Source: Xanthobacter tagetidis (lineage in GTDB: Bacteria > Pseudomonadota > Alphaproteobacteria > Rhizobiales > Xanthobacteraceae). From it: a DNA stretch of 64,000 nt. The stretch spans positions 62,001-126,000 of the forward strand of contig NZ_RCTF01000003.1 of assembly GCF_003667445.1 (NCBI RefSeq), given 5' to 3'. Position numbers and translations under genes: made by a program. The notes under the pieces are model-generated. The model saw nothing but the letters and a program-made list of their open reading frames with translations. It searched no databases and was not told where the DNA came from. Shown in pieces: positions 28,265 through 37,342 of this stretch (its first letter is position 1; every line of letters starts with the position of its first letter).

Positions 28265-30058
28265 TTAGACGGCGGCAGCCTGCGGGTGTTCGACGAAGGT
28301 GCGGAAGCCGCCGAATTCCGTGATGTCGCGCGCCTGCGCCACCTCGCCCGCCTCGGCCAGGAATCCGGCCACGCGTCGGCCGTCGGCCAGTTCGACCTGC
28401 CCCAGCCCGAGCGGCGCCGGGATGGTGGCGAGCAGACGGCCCACCCCCTCCATGGGCAGCGACCAGACCTCGCCGCTGATGGCGGCACCCCCCGCGCCCA
28501 CGCGCACCAGGCCCGGCCTCGGCTGGGCGCCGGGCAGCAGCTTCATGCGGTAGGCCGGGGCGGTTTCCGCCTCGGCGACGAAGCGGCCGCCCATGGCCTT
28601 GAGATCGGCGTTCAGCGCCATGCCGGAGAGATGGGCGCCGAACACGCAGACCTCCAGCCGGTCCAGCTCCGCCTTCGGCGCCGGCAAAGGCGGGGCGACC
28701 AGCGGCGCGCCCGTGGCGCCGAGCGTCAGGTCGCCCGCGGCCATGAAGGCGCGGGCGAGGGAGGCCACCTCGCCGTCGCGCCCCGCCGGTGCCAGCAGCG
28801 TGATGCCGTAGGGCACGCCGGAGACGGCGACGGTGGTGGGCACGGCGGTGCCGCACAGGTCCATCAGGTTGACGAAATTGGTGTAGGTGCCATTGCGCGA
28901 ATTGAGCAGGATCGGCTCCGCCTGCACCGCGTCCACCGTGTAGGCGGTGGGCGCCGTAGGCAGCACCATGGCATCGATGGCGGCGAGCGTCGGCTCGACC
29001 TGTTTGCGCAGCGCCTTCAGGCGGTACATGGCGCGGAACGCATCCGCGGCGCTCGCCGTCCCGCCGGGTTCGGTGATGGCGCGGGTGATGGGGTGAACGG
29101 CCGCGGGGTTGTACTCGATCAGGTCGCCCGCGACGATCCAGCGCTCCGCCACCCACGGGCCCTCATAGAGCAGGCGCGCGGTCTCGGCGAAGGGCGCGAA
29201 ATCGATCTCCACGAGCCTCGCGCCGATCTTCCTCCAGCGGGCCAGCGCCGCTTCGTAGGCGGCGGCGGCGTCCGGGTCGCCGAAGAATTCCCGCTGGTCC
29301 GGGCGAAGCACGCCCAGCACGGGCGCCGGCGGCGGCGCGGCGAGGGGGGCGAGTGGCATAGCGCGGGAATAGGCGTCGGCATCGTCCCCGGCGATCACCT
29401 CAAGCACGGCCATGGCGTCGTCCACCGTGAGGGCGAACACCGAGATGCAGTCGAGCGAGCGGCAGGCGGGCACGAGCCCGGTGTTCGGCACCAGCCCGAG
29501 CGAGGGCTTCACGCCGACGATGTTGTTGAGCATGGCCGGCACGCGGCCGGAGCCCGCCGTGTCGGTGCCAAGCGCCACCGGCACGATGCCGGACGCCACC
29601 GCCACCGCCGAGCCGGAGGACGACCCGCCGGGCACGAGGTCCGCCTTGAAGGGGTTCTTCGGGAATCCATAGGGCGAGCGCACGCCCACAAGGCCGGTGG
29701 CGAACTGGTCCAGATTGGTCTTGCCGATGACGAGCGCGCCGGCGGCCTTCAGGCGCGCGACGGCGGTGGCGTCCTTCTCCGGCACATAGGCGAAGGCCGG
29801 GCAGGCGGCGGTGGTAGGAAGGCCGGCGACGTCGATATTGTCCTTCACCGCGATGGGGATGCCGTAGAGCGGCAGGCCGGCGGCGCCGCGCGCCGCCAGC
29901 GCCTGCGCCTCCGCCGCGACATCGGCGTGCGGTCTCAGGGTGATGAAGATCGCCGGGTCGTCGCGCGCGGCGATGCGGCGATAGACCTCCGCCACGGTGT
30001 CGGCGAGCGCGCGGGCGCCCGAGCGGTGGGCTTCGAGGAGGTCGGAAAGGGTATGCAT
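28265..30058 (-). CDS. atzF: Allophanate hydrolase
   Basis: A 597-residue enzyme: an amidase-signature domain (about 1-450) and the C-terminal allophanate hydrolase domain (about 475-597, LEVCVFGAHLSGMALNADLK). The Lys-Ser-Ser triad is visible in IPIAVKDNID (Lys about 73), GGSSSGSAVA and DTAGSGRVPA. The family cleaves allophanate to CO2 and ammonia, after urea carboxylase or cyanuric acid hydrolysis. No urea carboxylase gene is adjacent, so the allophanate source is not in this window. The start MHTLSDLLEAHR follows GAAGAGAG; a frame extends upstream without support. Confidence 0.92.
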   Translation of the reverse strand: MHTLSDLLEAHRSGARALADTVAEVYRRIAARDDPAIFITLRPHADVAAEAQALAARGAAGLPLYGIPIAVKDNIDVAGLPTTAACPAFAYVPEKDATAVARLKAAGALVIGKTNLDQFATGLVGVRSPYGFPKNPFKADLVPGGSSSGSAVAVASGIVPVALGTDTAGSGRVPAMLNNIVGVKPSLGLVPNTGLVPACRSLDCISVFALTVDDAMAVLEVIAGDDADAYSRAMPLAPLAAPPPAPVLGVLRPDQREFFGDPDAAAAYEAALARWRKIGARLVEIDFAPFAETARLLYEGPWVAERWIVAGDLIEYNPAAVHPITRAITEPGGTASAADAFRAMYRLKALRKQVEPTLAAIDAMVLPTAPTAYTVDAVQAEPILLNSRNGTYTNFVNLMDLCGTAVPTTVAVSGVPYGITLLAPAGRDGEVASLARAFMAAGDLTLGATGAPLVAPPLPAPKAELDRLEVCVFGAHLSGMALNADLKAMGGRFVAEAETAPAYRMKLLPGAQPRPGLVRVGAGGAAISGEVWSLPMEGVGRLLATIPAPLGLGQVELADGRRVAGFLAEAGEVAQARDITEFGGFRTFVEHPQAAAV

Positions 30059-30276
30059 GACGCTCTCTTCAGGTCGGTCCCGGCGGCCCTTCACGCGGCC
30101 TGCCACCGAGCCCGTAGCAGGAAGTGCGCCAGCAGACCGGAGCCCCGTCCAGGCCTCCCGCCGGCCCCCAAGGGGGGGCAACACAAAGACTTGCGGCGGA
30201 AGGCCTGGGGGAGGGCCGGCGGGGGATCGGCCCTGGGGTGAGGCGCAAGGCCTCATCGCGAAAATGGATACCAGAA

Positions 30277-30293
30277 TGACTAAATATTAGTCA
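30277..30293. promoter_or_regulatory. Palindromic operator-like site
   Basis: TGACTAA-ATA-TTAGTCA, a perfect 7-bp inverted repeat in an AT-rich patch of otherwise GC-rich DNA, 219 bases upstream of the allophanate hydrolase start. The form resembles operators of GntR- or bZIP-like dimers; the regulator is unknown. Confidence 0.4.
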
Positions 30294-30324
30294 ATACAGG
30301 CTTCGTGCATGCAATTCGCGGTCG

Positions 30325-30549
30325 TCACCGCGCCGGCGGCTGCGCCGGCTCGTCCGACAGCGTGCGGCCGGGCGGCATGGCAGGCGAAACGGTGGGCGGC
30401 GGCGGCTCGCCGCCCGGCGTCGGCACAGGCAGGGCGGCCGGGGCGGTCTCGGTGGGTTCGGGGGTGCCGCGGCCGGAAAACAATCCGGCGGCGACGATGG
30501 CTACAACCAGAACGATTGCTCCGGCGATGAGAGTAAAACGTCCATTCAT
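30325..30549 (-). CDS. Small membrane protein with Pro-rich tail
   Basis: A 74-residue protein from ATG 30549 with GGGAG seven bases upstream. Residues 5-24 form one membrane helix (LIAGAIVLVVAIVAAGLF); the tail is Pro/Glu/Thr-rich (PEPTETAPAALPVP). I do not recognise the family. A stem-loop TCCCGAAA/TTTCGGGA (30557-30579) lies in its leader. It is 147 bases downstream of purU on the same strand. Confidence 0.55.
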   Translation of the reverse strand: MNGRFTLIAGAIVLVVAIVAAGLFSGRGTPEPTETAPAALPVPTPGGEPPPPTVSPAMPPGRTLSDEPAQPPAR

Positions 30550-30696
30550 GATGGGCTCCCGAAAGGTTTTATTTCGGGAACGCCCGGCGCCGCGATAGGT
30601 TTCCTCCCCGCCTGCGTCCATCCCGCGCAGGCGCGCAGGTAAGATAATTTCCTCAAACGGGACGGGGACTTGGCCTCAACGCAGGCGTCCTGCGGA

Positions 30697-31566
30697 TCAG
30701 TCGCGGAACACCACTGTTTTCGAGCCGTTGAGGATCACCCGATCCTGGAGATGCCAGGACAGCGCGCGTGCCAGGACGCGGCGTTCGATGTCGCGCCCCT
30801 TGCGGACCAGATCGTCCGGCTGGTCCTGGTGCGAAATTCTCTCCACGTCCTGCTCGATGATCGGCCCCTCGTCCAGGTCGGACGTGACGTAGTGCGCGGT
30901 CGCGCCGATCAGCTTCACGCCGCGCGCATGCGCCTGATGGTAGGGCTTAGCGCCTTTGAATCCCGGCAGAAACGAGTGGTGGATGTTGATGCACCGGCCC
31001 GCCAGCTTCGCCGCCAGGCCGTCGGAAAGAACCTGCATGTAGCGCGCGAGGACGGCCAGTTCCGCCCGAGACGACTTGAACACGTCCCATACGTCTCGTT
31101 CCTGTTCCAGCTTCGTCGCCTTGGTCACGGGCAGGTGGTGGAACGCGATACCGTCGATGTCCAAATGCGCATAGGTCTCGCGCGGGTGGTTCGAGACGAT
31201 GCCCACGAGGTCCATGGGGATCTCGCCGATGCGCCAGCGATAGAGCAGGTCGGCGAGGCAGTGGTCGGACTTGGAGGCGAGCAGCAGCACCCGGCGCTTC
31301 TCGTCCTTCGAGCGCATGCTGAAGGTGGCCTTGAACGGCTCGGCGACGGTGGCGAACTCCGCCCGCAGGGCCTCGAGGCCGGCCTCGCCCTCCACCACGT
31401 TGAACACCGTGCGCATGAAGAAGCGCCCGCTCTCGGTGTCGTCGAACTGCTGCGCCTCCAGGATGTTGCAGCCGTGCTGGAACAGGAAGGTGGAGACGCC
31501 GGCGACGATGCCTGGCCGGTTGGGGCAGGCGAGGGTGAGGATGAACTGGAGGTCCGGATGGCTCAT
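30697..31566 (-). CDS. purU: Formyltetrahydrofolate deformylase
   Basis: A 289-residue cytosolic enzyme hydrolysing 10-formyl-THF to formate and THF. It has an N-terminal ACT domain ([18 protein letters not shown]) and a formyltransferase domain with [20 protein letters not shown] and [13 protein letters not shown], which supply the catalytic His and Asp. The start MSHPDLQF at 31566 was chosen. It directly follows mgdD; purU next to NMG dehydrogenase genes fits removal of C1 units released onto THF. Confidence 0.93.
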   Translation of the reverse strand: MSHPDLQFILTLACPNRPGIVAGVSTFLFQHGCNILEAQQFDDTESGRFFMRTVFNVVEGEAGLEALRAEFATVAEPFKATFSMRSKDEKRRVLLLASKSDHCLADLLYRWRIGEIPMDLVGIVSNHPRETYAHLDIDGIAFHHLPVTKATKLEQERDVWDVFKSSRAELAVLARYMQVLSDGLAAKLAGRCINIHHSFLPGFKGAKPYHQAHARGVKLIGATAHYVTSDLDEGPIIEQDVERISHQDQPDDLVRKGRDIERRVLARALSWHLQDRVILNGSKTVVFRD

Positions 31567-31652
31567 GGTCGGTCTCGTAATAAGCTGGCCCGGCGCAGGG
31601 CGCCGATCGGGGCCGGAAGGGGGACGGGGCGATCGCGCGCGCCGCGCTGCCG

Positions 31653-32264
31653 TCAACCTCGTCCGGCGCCGGAGAGGGCGAAGCCGAATTCGGCGGCGCT
31701 CGCCGCCAGCCAGCGCAGAAAGGCGGGCGCGAACGAGCGCGGCACGGCGAACACGAAGGCCGGCGCCTCGGCCGGCGTGTCCGCGACCTGCCAGAAGGTG
31801 AGGTTCACGTGCGAGACGGTGGTGGTCGCCGCGTCGCCCGCCCCGAAGGCGGAGGGGTCGAGGTCCACCATCACGCCCTTGGCGAGCGCCGGCCGCACCC
31901 TGGGGCCCGACACCTCGAACATGAGGCTGGCGTCGCTCTGATCGGTGACCGCCGCAAGGCCCTGGGCCAGGGGGAGGATGCGGCCGGGCAGGACGCCCAC
32001 GTCGTCCGCGAAGGCGAGCCAGCGGCCGGGGCCGGTGCCCACAAGCGTTACGCCAGCGGCGGCTGCCGCCTTCGGGCCGGCGGGCAGAACGAGGCCGGCC
32101 TCGGCGAAGCGGGCGGCGAGCGCCGCCGCCGCGCCGCGCCGGGCAACGAGACTGGCGGCGGAGCCGCCGGGAAGGAGGCGCGCGCGAACGCCCTCGCTCG
32201 GCGCGCCGTAATGGCCGTCCGGCAGCAAAGCGGTGGGCGCGATATCGGCCAGCATGTCAGCCAC
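31653..32264 (-). CDS. mgdD: N-methylglutamate dehydrogenase subunit D (sarcosine oxidase gamma-like)
   Basis: A 203-residue protein of the SoxG family: [20 protein letters not shown] at the start, [16 protein letters not shown] and [21 protein letters not shown] near the end. It is the small gamma-type subunit of the heterotetramer. The GTG at 32264 has GGAG seven bases upstream and overlaps the end of mgdC by eight bases, showing coupling; an ATG at 32255 is possible. Assigned to the NMG pathway from its neighbours rather than from subunit sequence. Confidence 0.85.
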   Translation of the reverse strand: MADMLADIAPTALLPDGHYGAPSEGVRARLLPGGSAASLVARRGAAAALAARFAEAGLVLPAGPKAAAAAGVTLVGTGPGRWLAFADDVGVLPGRILPLAQGLAAVTDQSDASLMFEVSGPRVRPALAKGVMVDLDPSAFGAGDAATTTVSHVNLTFWQVADTPAEAPAFVFAVPRSFAPAFLRWLAASAAEFGFALSGAGRG

Positions 32265-35208
32265 GTTGCTTCTCCCCCTGGGGATCGACGAAGGCCGGAT
32301 CGCACACTTCGACCGCGATGTCGCCGCCCCGCACCGGGTCATAGGCGCGCACCGTCTCGCCGATGCGCTTCTGTCCGTTCCTGAGGAAGCCGAGGCCGAT
32401 GGAATGGCCAAGCGTGGGCGAGAAGGCGACCGAGGTCATGTAGCCCTCGTCGTTCGCCGTGGTCGGCTCGGCGCCCACCGCGAGGAAATGCGCGCCGGCG
32501 CGCAGGCGCTGGGTGCGGTCCAGGGGCCGGAAGCCGACGAAGATCGGCCGGTCTTCCTCCAGGAAGGCCGGACGGCCGGCGAGCACGCGGCCGATATAGT
32601 CCTTCTTGGTGGAGGCCATCTTGCCGAGCCCGAGGTCGCGGGCCGAGGTCTGGCCATTCAGCTCGTTGCCGGAGACGTGGCCCTTCTCGATCCGCAGAAC
32701 GCCCAGCGTCTCGGTGCCGTAGGGCGTGATGCCGTAGGGCGCACCGGCCTCCATGATGGCGCGGATCAGCGCCTCGCCCCGGCCGGACGGCACGGCGATC
32801 TCGTAGCCCAGCTCTCCGGAGAAGGAGAGGCGGAAGATGCGCGCCGGGATGCCGCCGGCGACCGTGGTCTCAAGCACCCCCATGAAGGGCAGAGCAGCGT
32901 TCGACACGTCGGCTCCGTCCACCACCTTCACCAGCACATCGCGCGAGCGCGGGCCGGAGACGGCGATCTGGGCATAGTGCTCGGTGATGGAGGCGAGTTG
33001 CACGTCGAGGTCCGGCCACAGCACCTGGAGGCAGAATTCCAGGTGCTGGTAGACCTTGGCGGCGTTGGCCGTGGTGGTGGTCATCACATAATGGTCGTCG
33101 GCGAGGCGGGCGCTGGTGCCGTCGTCCATGACGATGCCGTCCTCGCGCAGCATCACGCCATAGCGCGCCTTGCCCACCGCGAGCGTCGAGAAGGTGTTGA
33201 TATAGACCCGGTCGAGGAAGCGCCCGGCGTCCGGACCCTGCAGGTCGATCTTGCCGAAGGTGGAGGCATCCACCACGCCCACGCTCTCGCGCACCGCCTT
33301 CACCTCGCGGTTGACGCTCGTGAGCCAGTCGTTCTCGCCGGGCTGCGGGAAATACTGCGCCCTGAGCCAGAAGCCGGCCTCGACGAACACCGCGCCCTGC
33401 TCCTGCGCCCAGCGATGGGTCGGGGTCGGCCGGGTGGGCCGGAAGTCCTTGCCGCGGTGGTGGCCGGCGAGCGCGCCCATGGCCACGGGCGTGTAGGGCG
33501 GCCGGAACACCGTCACCCCGGTCTCGGCGATCGAGCGGCCGGTGAGGTGGGCCATGATGGCGAGGCCTGCCGTGTTGGAGGTCTTGCCCTGGTCGGTGGC
33601 CATGCCGAGCGTGGTATAGCGTTTCAGCAGCTCCACCGCGCGATAGCCTTCCTTGTGGGCGAGCGCGACGTCCTTCGCCGTCACGTCGTTCTGGAGGTCC
33701 ACGAAGGCAAAGCCGCCGGGCGCCTCCACGTGCCAGAAGGCGCTGATGCCGGCGGGCGCGCCTTCCGCGCGTGGCACGTCCGGCCTGGGGACGGCAAAGC
33801 CGAGGTCGCTCGCCGCCGCCGCGCCGGCGCGTGCGCCGGTGTCGAGGCACTCCTGGAGCGGGAAGGCGCCGGCCGCCGCGCCCGCCACCGTCATTCCGGG
33901 AGGCAGGGCACCGGGCACGAAGGCGCAGAGGGCTTCGTCATAGGTGGGCCGTCCGCCCATGTGCGTTGTCAGGTTGAGATTGGGCGTCGCGCCGCCGGAG
34001 ACGCCGAGCGCCTCCACCTTGAAGGTCTCGCTGCCCTTGGCGGTGCGCACGGTGACGGACGAGAGCCGCTTGCCGGAGGTCGCCACCACCTCGCCCTGGA
34101 TCACCCTGACGCCGAGCGCTTCGGCCCGCGCCGCCAGCGCCGGGTCGGGGCGGACATCGACGATGGCCTCCACCTCCACGCCCGCGTCCGCCGCATCGAG
34201 TGCGGCGGCGAAGGCGTGGTCGTTGTTGACGAAGAAGGCCGCCGTCTGGCCCGCGCTCACGCCGTAGCGGGTGGCATAGGTGGCGAGCGCCAGCGCCGAC
34301 ATCACGCCCGGGCGGTCGTTGCCCGGAAACACGATGGGCCGGTCGAACGCGCCCGCAGCCAGCACGCAGCGCTGCGTCACGATGCGCCACAGGCGCTGGC
34401 GCGGCGCGAACGGCGCCGGGACGGCCAGATGGTCGCCCACCCGCTCCACCGCGCCATAGGTCGAGCCGTCATAGGCGCCGAATACGGTGGTGCGGGCCAT
34501 GATGCGCACGTTGGGCAGGCCGGCAAGCTCCGCCTCCGCCGCGGCGGCGAAGTCGCGCGCCGGGCCGTCGCCGATATTGGTGAATTCGCTGAGCAGCCGG
34601 CCGCCCAGGCGAAAATCCTCCTCGGCGAGGATCACCCGCGCGCCGGAGCGGCCCGCGGCGAGCGCCGCCGCGAGGCCGGCCGCGCCGGAGCCCACCACCA
34701 GCACGTCGCAGAAGGCGTTGGCCTTCTCGTAATGGTCCGGGTCCGGACGCCCGGCGGCGCGGCCGAGGCCGGCGGCGCGGCGGATGACGGGCTCGTAGAG
34801 CTTCTCCCACAGCGCCGACGGCCACATGAAGGTCTTGTAGTAGAAGCCGGCGCCCAGGAATGGCGAGAGCCACTGGTTGGCGCTCATCAGGTCGAAGGCA
34901 AGGCTCGGCCAGCGGTTCTGGCTCGCCGCGATGAGGCCGCCATAGAGCTCCACGGTGGTGGCGCGGGTGTTGGGCTCGCGCCGCGCACCCATGCGCAGTT
35001 CCACCAGCGCATTGGGCTCCTCCGAGCCGGCGGAGACGATGCCGCGCGGGCGGTGATACTTGAACGAGCGGCCGACGAGGCGCACGTCGTTCGCGAGCAG
35101 CGCCGAGGCCAGCGTGTCGCCGGGATGGCCGCGATAGGTCGCGCCATCGAAGGAGAAGGAGAGGGTGCGGCTGCGGTCCACCAGCCCGCCGTGAAGGAGG
35201 CGGCTCAT
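32257..35208 (-). CDS. mgdC: N-methylglutamate dehydrogenase subunit C (sarcosine oxidase alpha-like)
   Basis: A 983-residue SoxA-type subunit. Order: N-terminal ferredoxin-fold region (about 15-95, GHPGDTLASALLANDV), a nucleotide-binding domain with DVLVVGSGAAGLAAALAAG near residue 168, and a C-terminal GcvT-like folate domain (about 590-970, with SFSGELGYEIAVPSG). The reaction is oxidation of the N-methyl group of N-methylglutamate, with the C1 unit passed to tetrahydrofolate. It overlaps mgdB by four bases and mgdD by eight. Sarcosine oxidase alpha is the alternative name; co-location with gmaS and mgsABC decides. Confidence 0.9.
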   Translation of the reverse strand: MSRLLHGGLVDRSRTLSFSFDGATYRGHPGDTLASALLANDVRLVGRSFKYHRPRGIVSAGSEEPNALVELRMGARREPNTRATTVELYGGLIAASQNRWPSLAFDLMSANQWLSPFLGAGFYYKTFMWPSALWEKLYEPVIRRAAGLGRAAGRPDPDHYEKANAFCDVLVVGSGAAGLAAALAAGRSGARVILAEEDFRLGGRLLSEFTNIGDGPARDFAAAAEAELAGLPNVRIMARTTVFGAYDGSTYGAVERVGDHLAVPAPFAPRQRLWRIVTQRCVLAAGAFDRPIVFPGNDRPGVMSALALATYATRYGVSAGQTAAFFVNNDHAFAAALDAADAGVEVEAIVDVRPDPALAARAEALGVRVIQGEVVATSGKRLSSVTVRTAKGSETFKVEALGVSGGATPNLNLTTHMGGRPTYDEALCAFVPGALPPGMTVAGAAAGAFPLQECLDTGARAGAAAASDLGFAVPRPDVPRAEGAPAGISAFWHVEAPGGFAFVDLQNDVTAKDVALAHKEGYRAVELLKRYTTLGMATDQGKTSNTAGLAIMAHLTGRSIAETGVTVFRPPYTPVAMGALAGHHRGKDFRPTRPTPTHRWAQEQGAVFVEAGFWLRAQYFPQPGENDWLTSVNREVKAVRESVGVVDASTFGKIDLQGPDAGRFLDRVYINTFSTLAVGKARYGVMLREDGIVMDDGTSARLADDHYVMTTTTANAAKVYQHLEFCLQVLWPDLDVQLASITEHYAQIAVSGPRSRDVLVKVVDGADVSNAALPFMGVLETTVAGGIPARIFRLSFSGELGYEIAVPSGRGEALIRAIMEAGAPYGITPYGTETLGVLRIEKGHVSGNELNGQTSARDLGLGKMASTKKDYIGRVLAGRPAFLEEDRPIFVGFRPLDRTQRLRAGAHFLAVGAEPTTANDEGYMTSVAFSPTLGHSIGLGFLRNGQKRIGETVRAYDPVRGGDIAVEVCDPAFVDPQGEKQRG

Positions 35209-35477
35209 GGCGTGGTCTCCTCGGCGCGGGCGAAGGCGACGGCGAGGATCTCGTGGGTGCGGGTGTTGCGCGTCACCTTCAGCCAGCGCCGGCAGCCGGC
35301 GGCGTGATACCAGAACTCGTCGTGCGGGCCTTCCGGGTTCGCCCGCTCATAGACATAAGCGGAGAACGTATCGAGCGCGTCCGGCGCGGCCGGGTCGGGC
35401 CGGGTCACGGTAGCGTCGCCCAGATAGGCGAATTCGTGGGCGTCGCGCGCGCCGCAATAGGGGCAGGGAATGCGCAT
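35205..35477 (-). CDS. mgdB: N-methylglutamate dehydrogenase subunit B (sarcosine oxidase delta-like)
   Basis: A 90-residue SoxD-type subunit with the zinc-binding CPYCG near the start and the family core YERANPEGPHDEFWYHAAGC followed by RRWLKVTRNT. The ATG at 35477 was chosen since the upstream in-frame sequence is the intergenic repeat. It overlaps mgdC by four bases. Confidence 0.9.
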   Translation of the reverse strand: MRIPCPYCGARDAHEFAYLGDATVTRPDPAAPDALDTFSAYVYERANPEGPHDEFWYHAAGCRRWLKVTRNTRTHEILAVAFARAEETTP

Positions 35478-35562
35478 GGTCAGGCCCTCTCCCCGCGTCG
35501 GCGGGCTGTTTTGCGCCCCGTCTCCATCCCACGCACCGTCGCCCGCCTCCTCGCCCTCTCCC

Positions 35563-35680
35563 CATTCCCTGCCGTCGCCCTCCGGCTTGACCGGAGGGCC
35601 CATCCGCCGGCCGGGCGCGCGGGGGGGCGGCGCATGGATCCTCCGGTCAAGCCGGAGGATGACGGCGGTTGGGGGGATGG
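35563..35680. repeat. Palindromic intergenic element, copy 1
   Basis: About 118 bases with two outward-facing inverted repeats, CCTCCGGCTTGACCGGAGG on the left and CCTCCGGTCAAGCCGGAGG on the right, joined by a GC-rich core. It is nearly identical to copy 2 at 35741. The arms resemble the rhizobial intergenic mosaic palindromes. It lies between mgdA and mgdB. Confidence 0.8.
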
Positions 35681-35740
35681 GGAGGACATCGAAAGCGTCC
35701 CACGCCCCATTGCCATTCCGCGCTCCGTTGCCCGCTTCCC

Positions 35741-35857
35741 ATTCCCTGCCGTCGCCCTCCGGCTTGACCGGAGGGCCCATCCGGCGGCCGGGCGCGCGGG
35801 GTGGCGGTCCGTGGATCCTCCGGTCAAGCCGGAGGATGACGGCGGTTGGGGGGATGG
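35741..35857. repeat. Palindromic intergenic element, copy 2
   Basis: About 117 bases matching copy 1 with few differences (core GTGGCGGTCCGTGGATCC in place of GGGGCGGCGCATGGATCC). Same orientation, 60 bases after copy 1. The whole 35478-35904 gap inside the mgd operon holds nothing else recognisable. Confidence 0.8.
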
Positions 35858-35904
35858 CGCCTGTGGGGAAGACGGCATCGCGGAGAGGCTAAAGGCGGGG
35901 CGCA

Positions 35905-37185
35905 TCAGTGCAGGTTCGGCTGGGCGCCGACTCCCTTCTCGTCGATCACGTGGCCGCTTCGGAAGCGGTCGAGGCGGAAGGCGGCGTTGAGCGCGTGGGG
36001 CGCGTCCCTGGCGATCGTGTGGGCGAAGCACCAGCCCGAGGCCGGCGTCGCCTTGAAGCCTCCGTAGTTCCAGCCGGTGTTGAGATAGAGGCCGGGCAGG
36101 GGGCCGACGTCGATGATCGGCGAGCCGTCCATGGACATGTCCAGCAGCCCGCCCCAGGAGCGCAGCATCCGGAGCCGCCCGATCAGCGGCATGATGGCCA
36201 TGCCGCCCTCGCACACGTCCTCCACCACCGGCAGGTTCCCGCGCTGGGCGTAGGTGTTGTAGCCCTCGATGTCGCCGCCGAAGACGAGGCCGCCTTTGTC
36301 CGACTGGCTGATGTAGAAGTGCCCCATGCCGAAGGTGATGACCCCCGGCACCAGCGGCTTCAGCCCCTCCGAAACGAAGGCCTGCAAGGCATGGCTCTCG
36401 ATCGGCAGGCGCAGGTCGAGATGGCGCGTGAGGCGCGAGGTGGAGCCGGCCACCGCGAGCGCGACCTTGCCGGCGCGCACCGGCCCGCGCGTGGTCTCCA
36501 CTCCCACCACCGCGCCGTTCTCGCGCAGGAAGCCGGTGACCTCGCAATTCTGCACGATGTCGACGCCGCGCCGGTCGGCGGCGCGGGCATAGCCCCACAC
36601 CACCGCATCGTGCCGCGCGGTGCCGCCGCGCTTCTGCAGCAGCCCGCCCTTGATGGGGAAGCGCGCATTGGCGAAGTCGAGGAACGGGGCGAGCGCGCGC
36701 ACGCCGTCGGCGTCCAGCAGCTCGGAATCGGCGCCCGCGAGCCGCATGGCGTTTGCGCGCCGGGCATAGGCGTCGCGCTGCGGGTCGGAGTGGAACAGGT
36801 TCAGCACGCCGCGCTGGGACACCATGGCGTTGAAGTTGAGGTCGGCCTCCAGGCCCTCCCACAGCTTCATGGACCATTCGTAGAACGGCTCGTTGCCCGG
36901 CAGCAGGTAGTTGGAGCGGATGATGGTGGTGTTGCGGCCGGCATTGCCGGAGCCGATATGGCCCTTCTCCAGCACCGCCACGTTGGTTATGCCGTGCTCC
37001 TTGGCGAGGTAATAGGCCGTGGCGAGCCCATGCCCGCCGCCGCCCACCACGATCACGTCATAAGCGGGCTTGGGCGCCGCGTCGCGCCAGGCCGGGCGCC
37101 ACCCCTTCTGGCCGGTGAGGGCATTGGCGAGCAGGCCGAACGCCGAATAATGCGGGGACCAGTTCACGGACGAGGAAGCGGACAT
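35905..37185 (-). CDS. mgdA: N-methylglutamate dehydrogenase subunit A (sarcosine oxidase beta-like)
   Basis: A 426-residue FAD-dependent SoxB-type subunit. The dinucleotide motif DVIVVGGGGHGLATAYYLA is near residue 43, with VLEKGHIGSGNAGRNTTIIR after it; the C-terminal FAD contact GWNYGGFKATPASGWCFAH is near residue 370. It is the amine-oxidising subunit of the tetramer. It is the first gene of the mgd operon, divergent from the LysR gene, but separated from mgdB by two repeat elements. Confidence 0.9.
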   Translation of the reverse strand: MSASSSVNWSPHYSAFGLLANALTGQKGWRPAWRDAAPKPAYDVIVVGGGGHGLATAYYLAKEHGITNVAVLEKGHIGSGNAGRNTTIIRSNYLLPGNEPFYEWSMKLWEGLEADLNFNAMVSQRGVLNLFHSDPQRDAYARRANAMRLAGADSELLDADGVRALAPFLDFANARFPIKGGLLQKRGGTARHDAVVWGYARAADRRGVDIVQNCEVTGFLRENGAVVGVETTRGPVRAGKVALAVAGSTSRLTRHLDLRLPIESHALQAFVSEGLKPLVPGVITFGMGHFYISQSDKGGLVFGGDIEGYNTYAQRGNLPVVEDVCEGGMAIMPLIGRLRMLRSWGGLLDMSMDGSPIIDVGPLPGLYLNTGWNYGGFKATPASGWCFAHTIARDAPHALNAAFRLDRFRSGHVIDEKGVGAQPNLH

Positions 37186-37263
37186 GGATCACGATCCGAA
37201 GGGGGGCAAGCCCCGCTGGGCCGGGCTCCGGGGCATCCCGTCCGGCCGTTCAGGAAACCATAG

Positions 37264-37285
37264 CTAGGCGCATTTCATGCGCTAG
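37264..37285. promoter_or_regulatory. Operator-like palindrome between mgdA and the LysR gene
   Basis: CTA-G-GCGCAT-TTC-ATGCGC-TAG, an inverted repeat (one bulged base) in the 157-base divergent region, followed by CGATTATATATCG (37295-37307) in an AT-rich patch that also contains a TATAAT on the minus strand. It suits a LysR site controlling both directions. Confidence 0.5.
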
Positions 37286-37342
37286 TATAAATTTCGATTA
37301 TATATCGGCGCGGTCGGCGGAGCCGGGCGAGGGGGACGCGGA

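Noticed and set aside
28169..30241. 690-codon frame opposite the allophanate hydrolase
   Set aside because: Shadow frame, rich in His, Gly and Arg, without motifs.
32233..35307. 1024-codon frame opposite mgdC
   Set aside because: Shadow of the mgdC reading frame; composition is typical of antisense frames.
31653..37185. Heterotetrameric sarcosine oxidase operon
   Set aside because: Subunits match that family, but gmaS, mgsABC and purU nearby and the lack of glyA or other glycine betaine genes favour NMG dehydrogenase.
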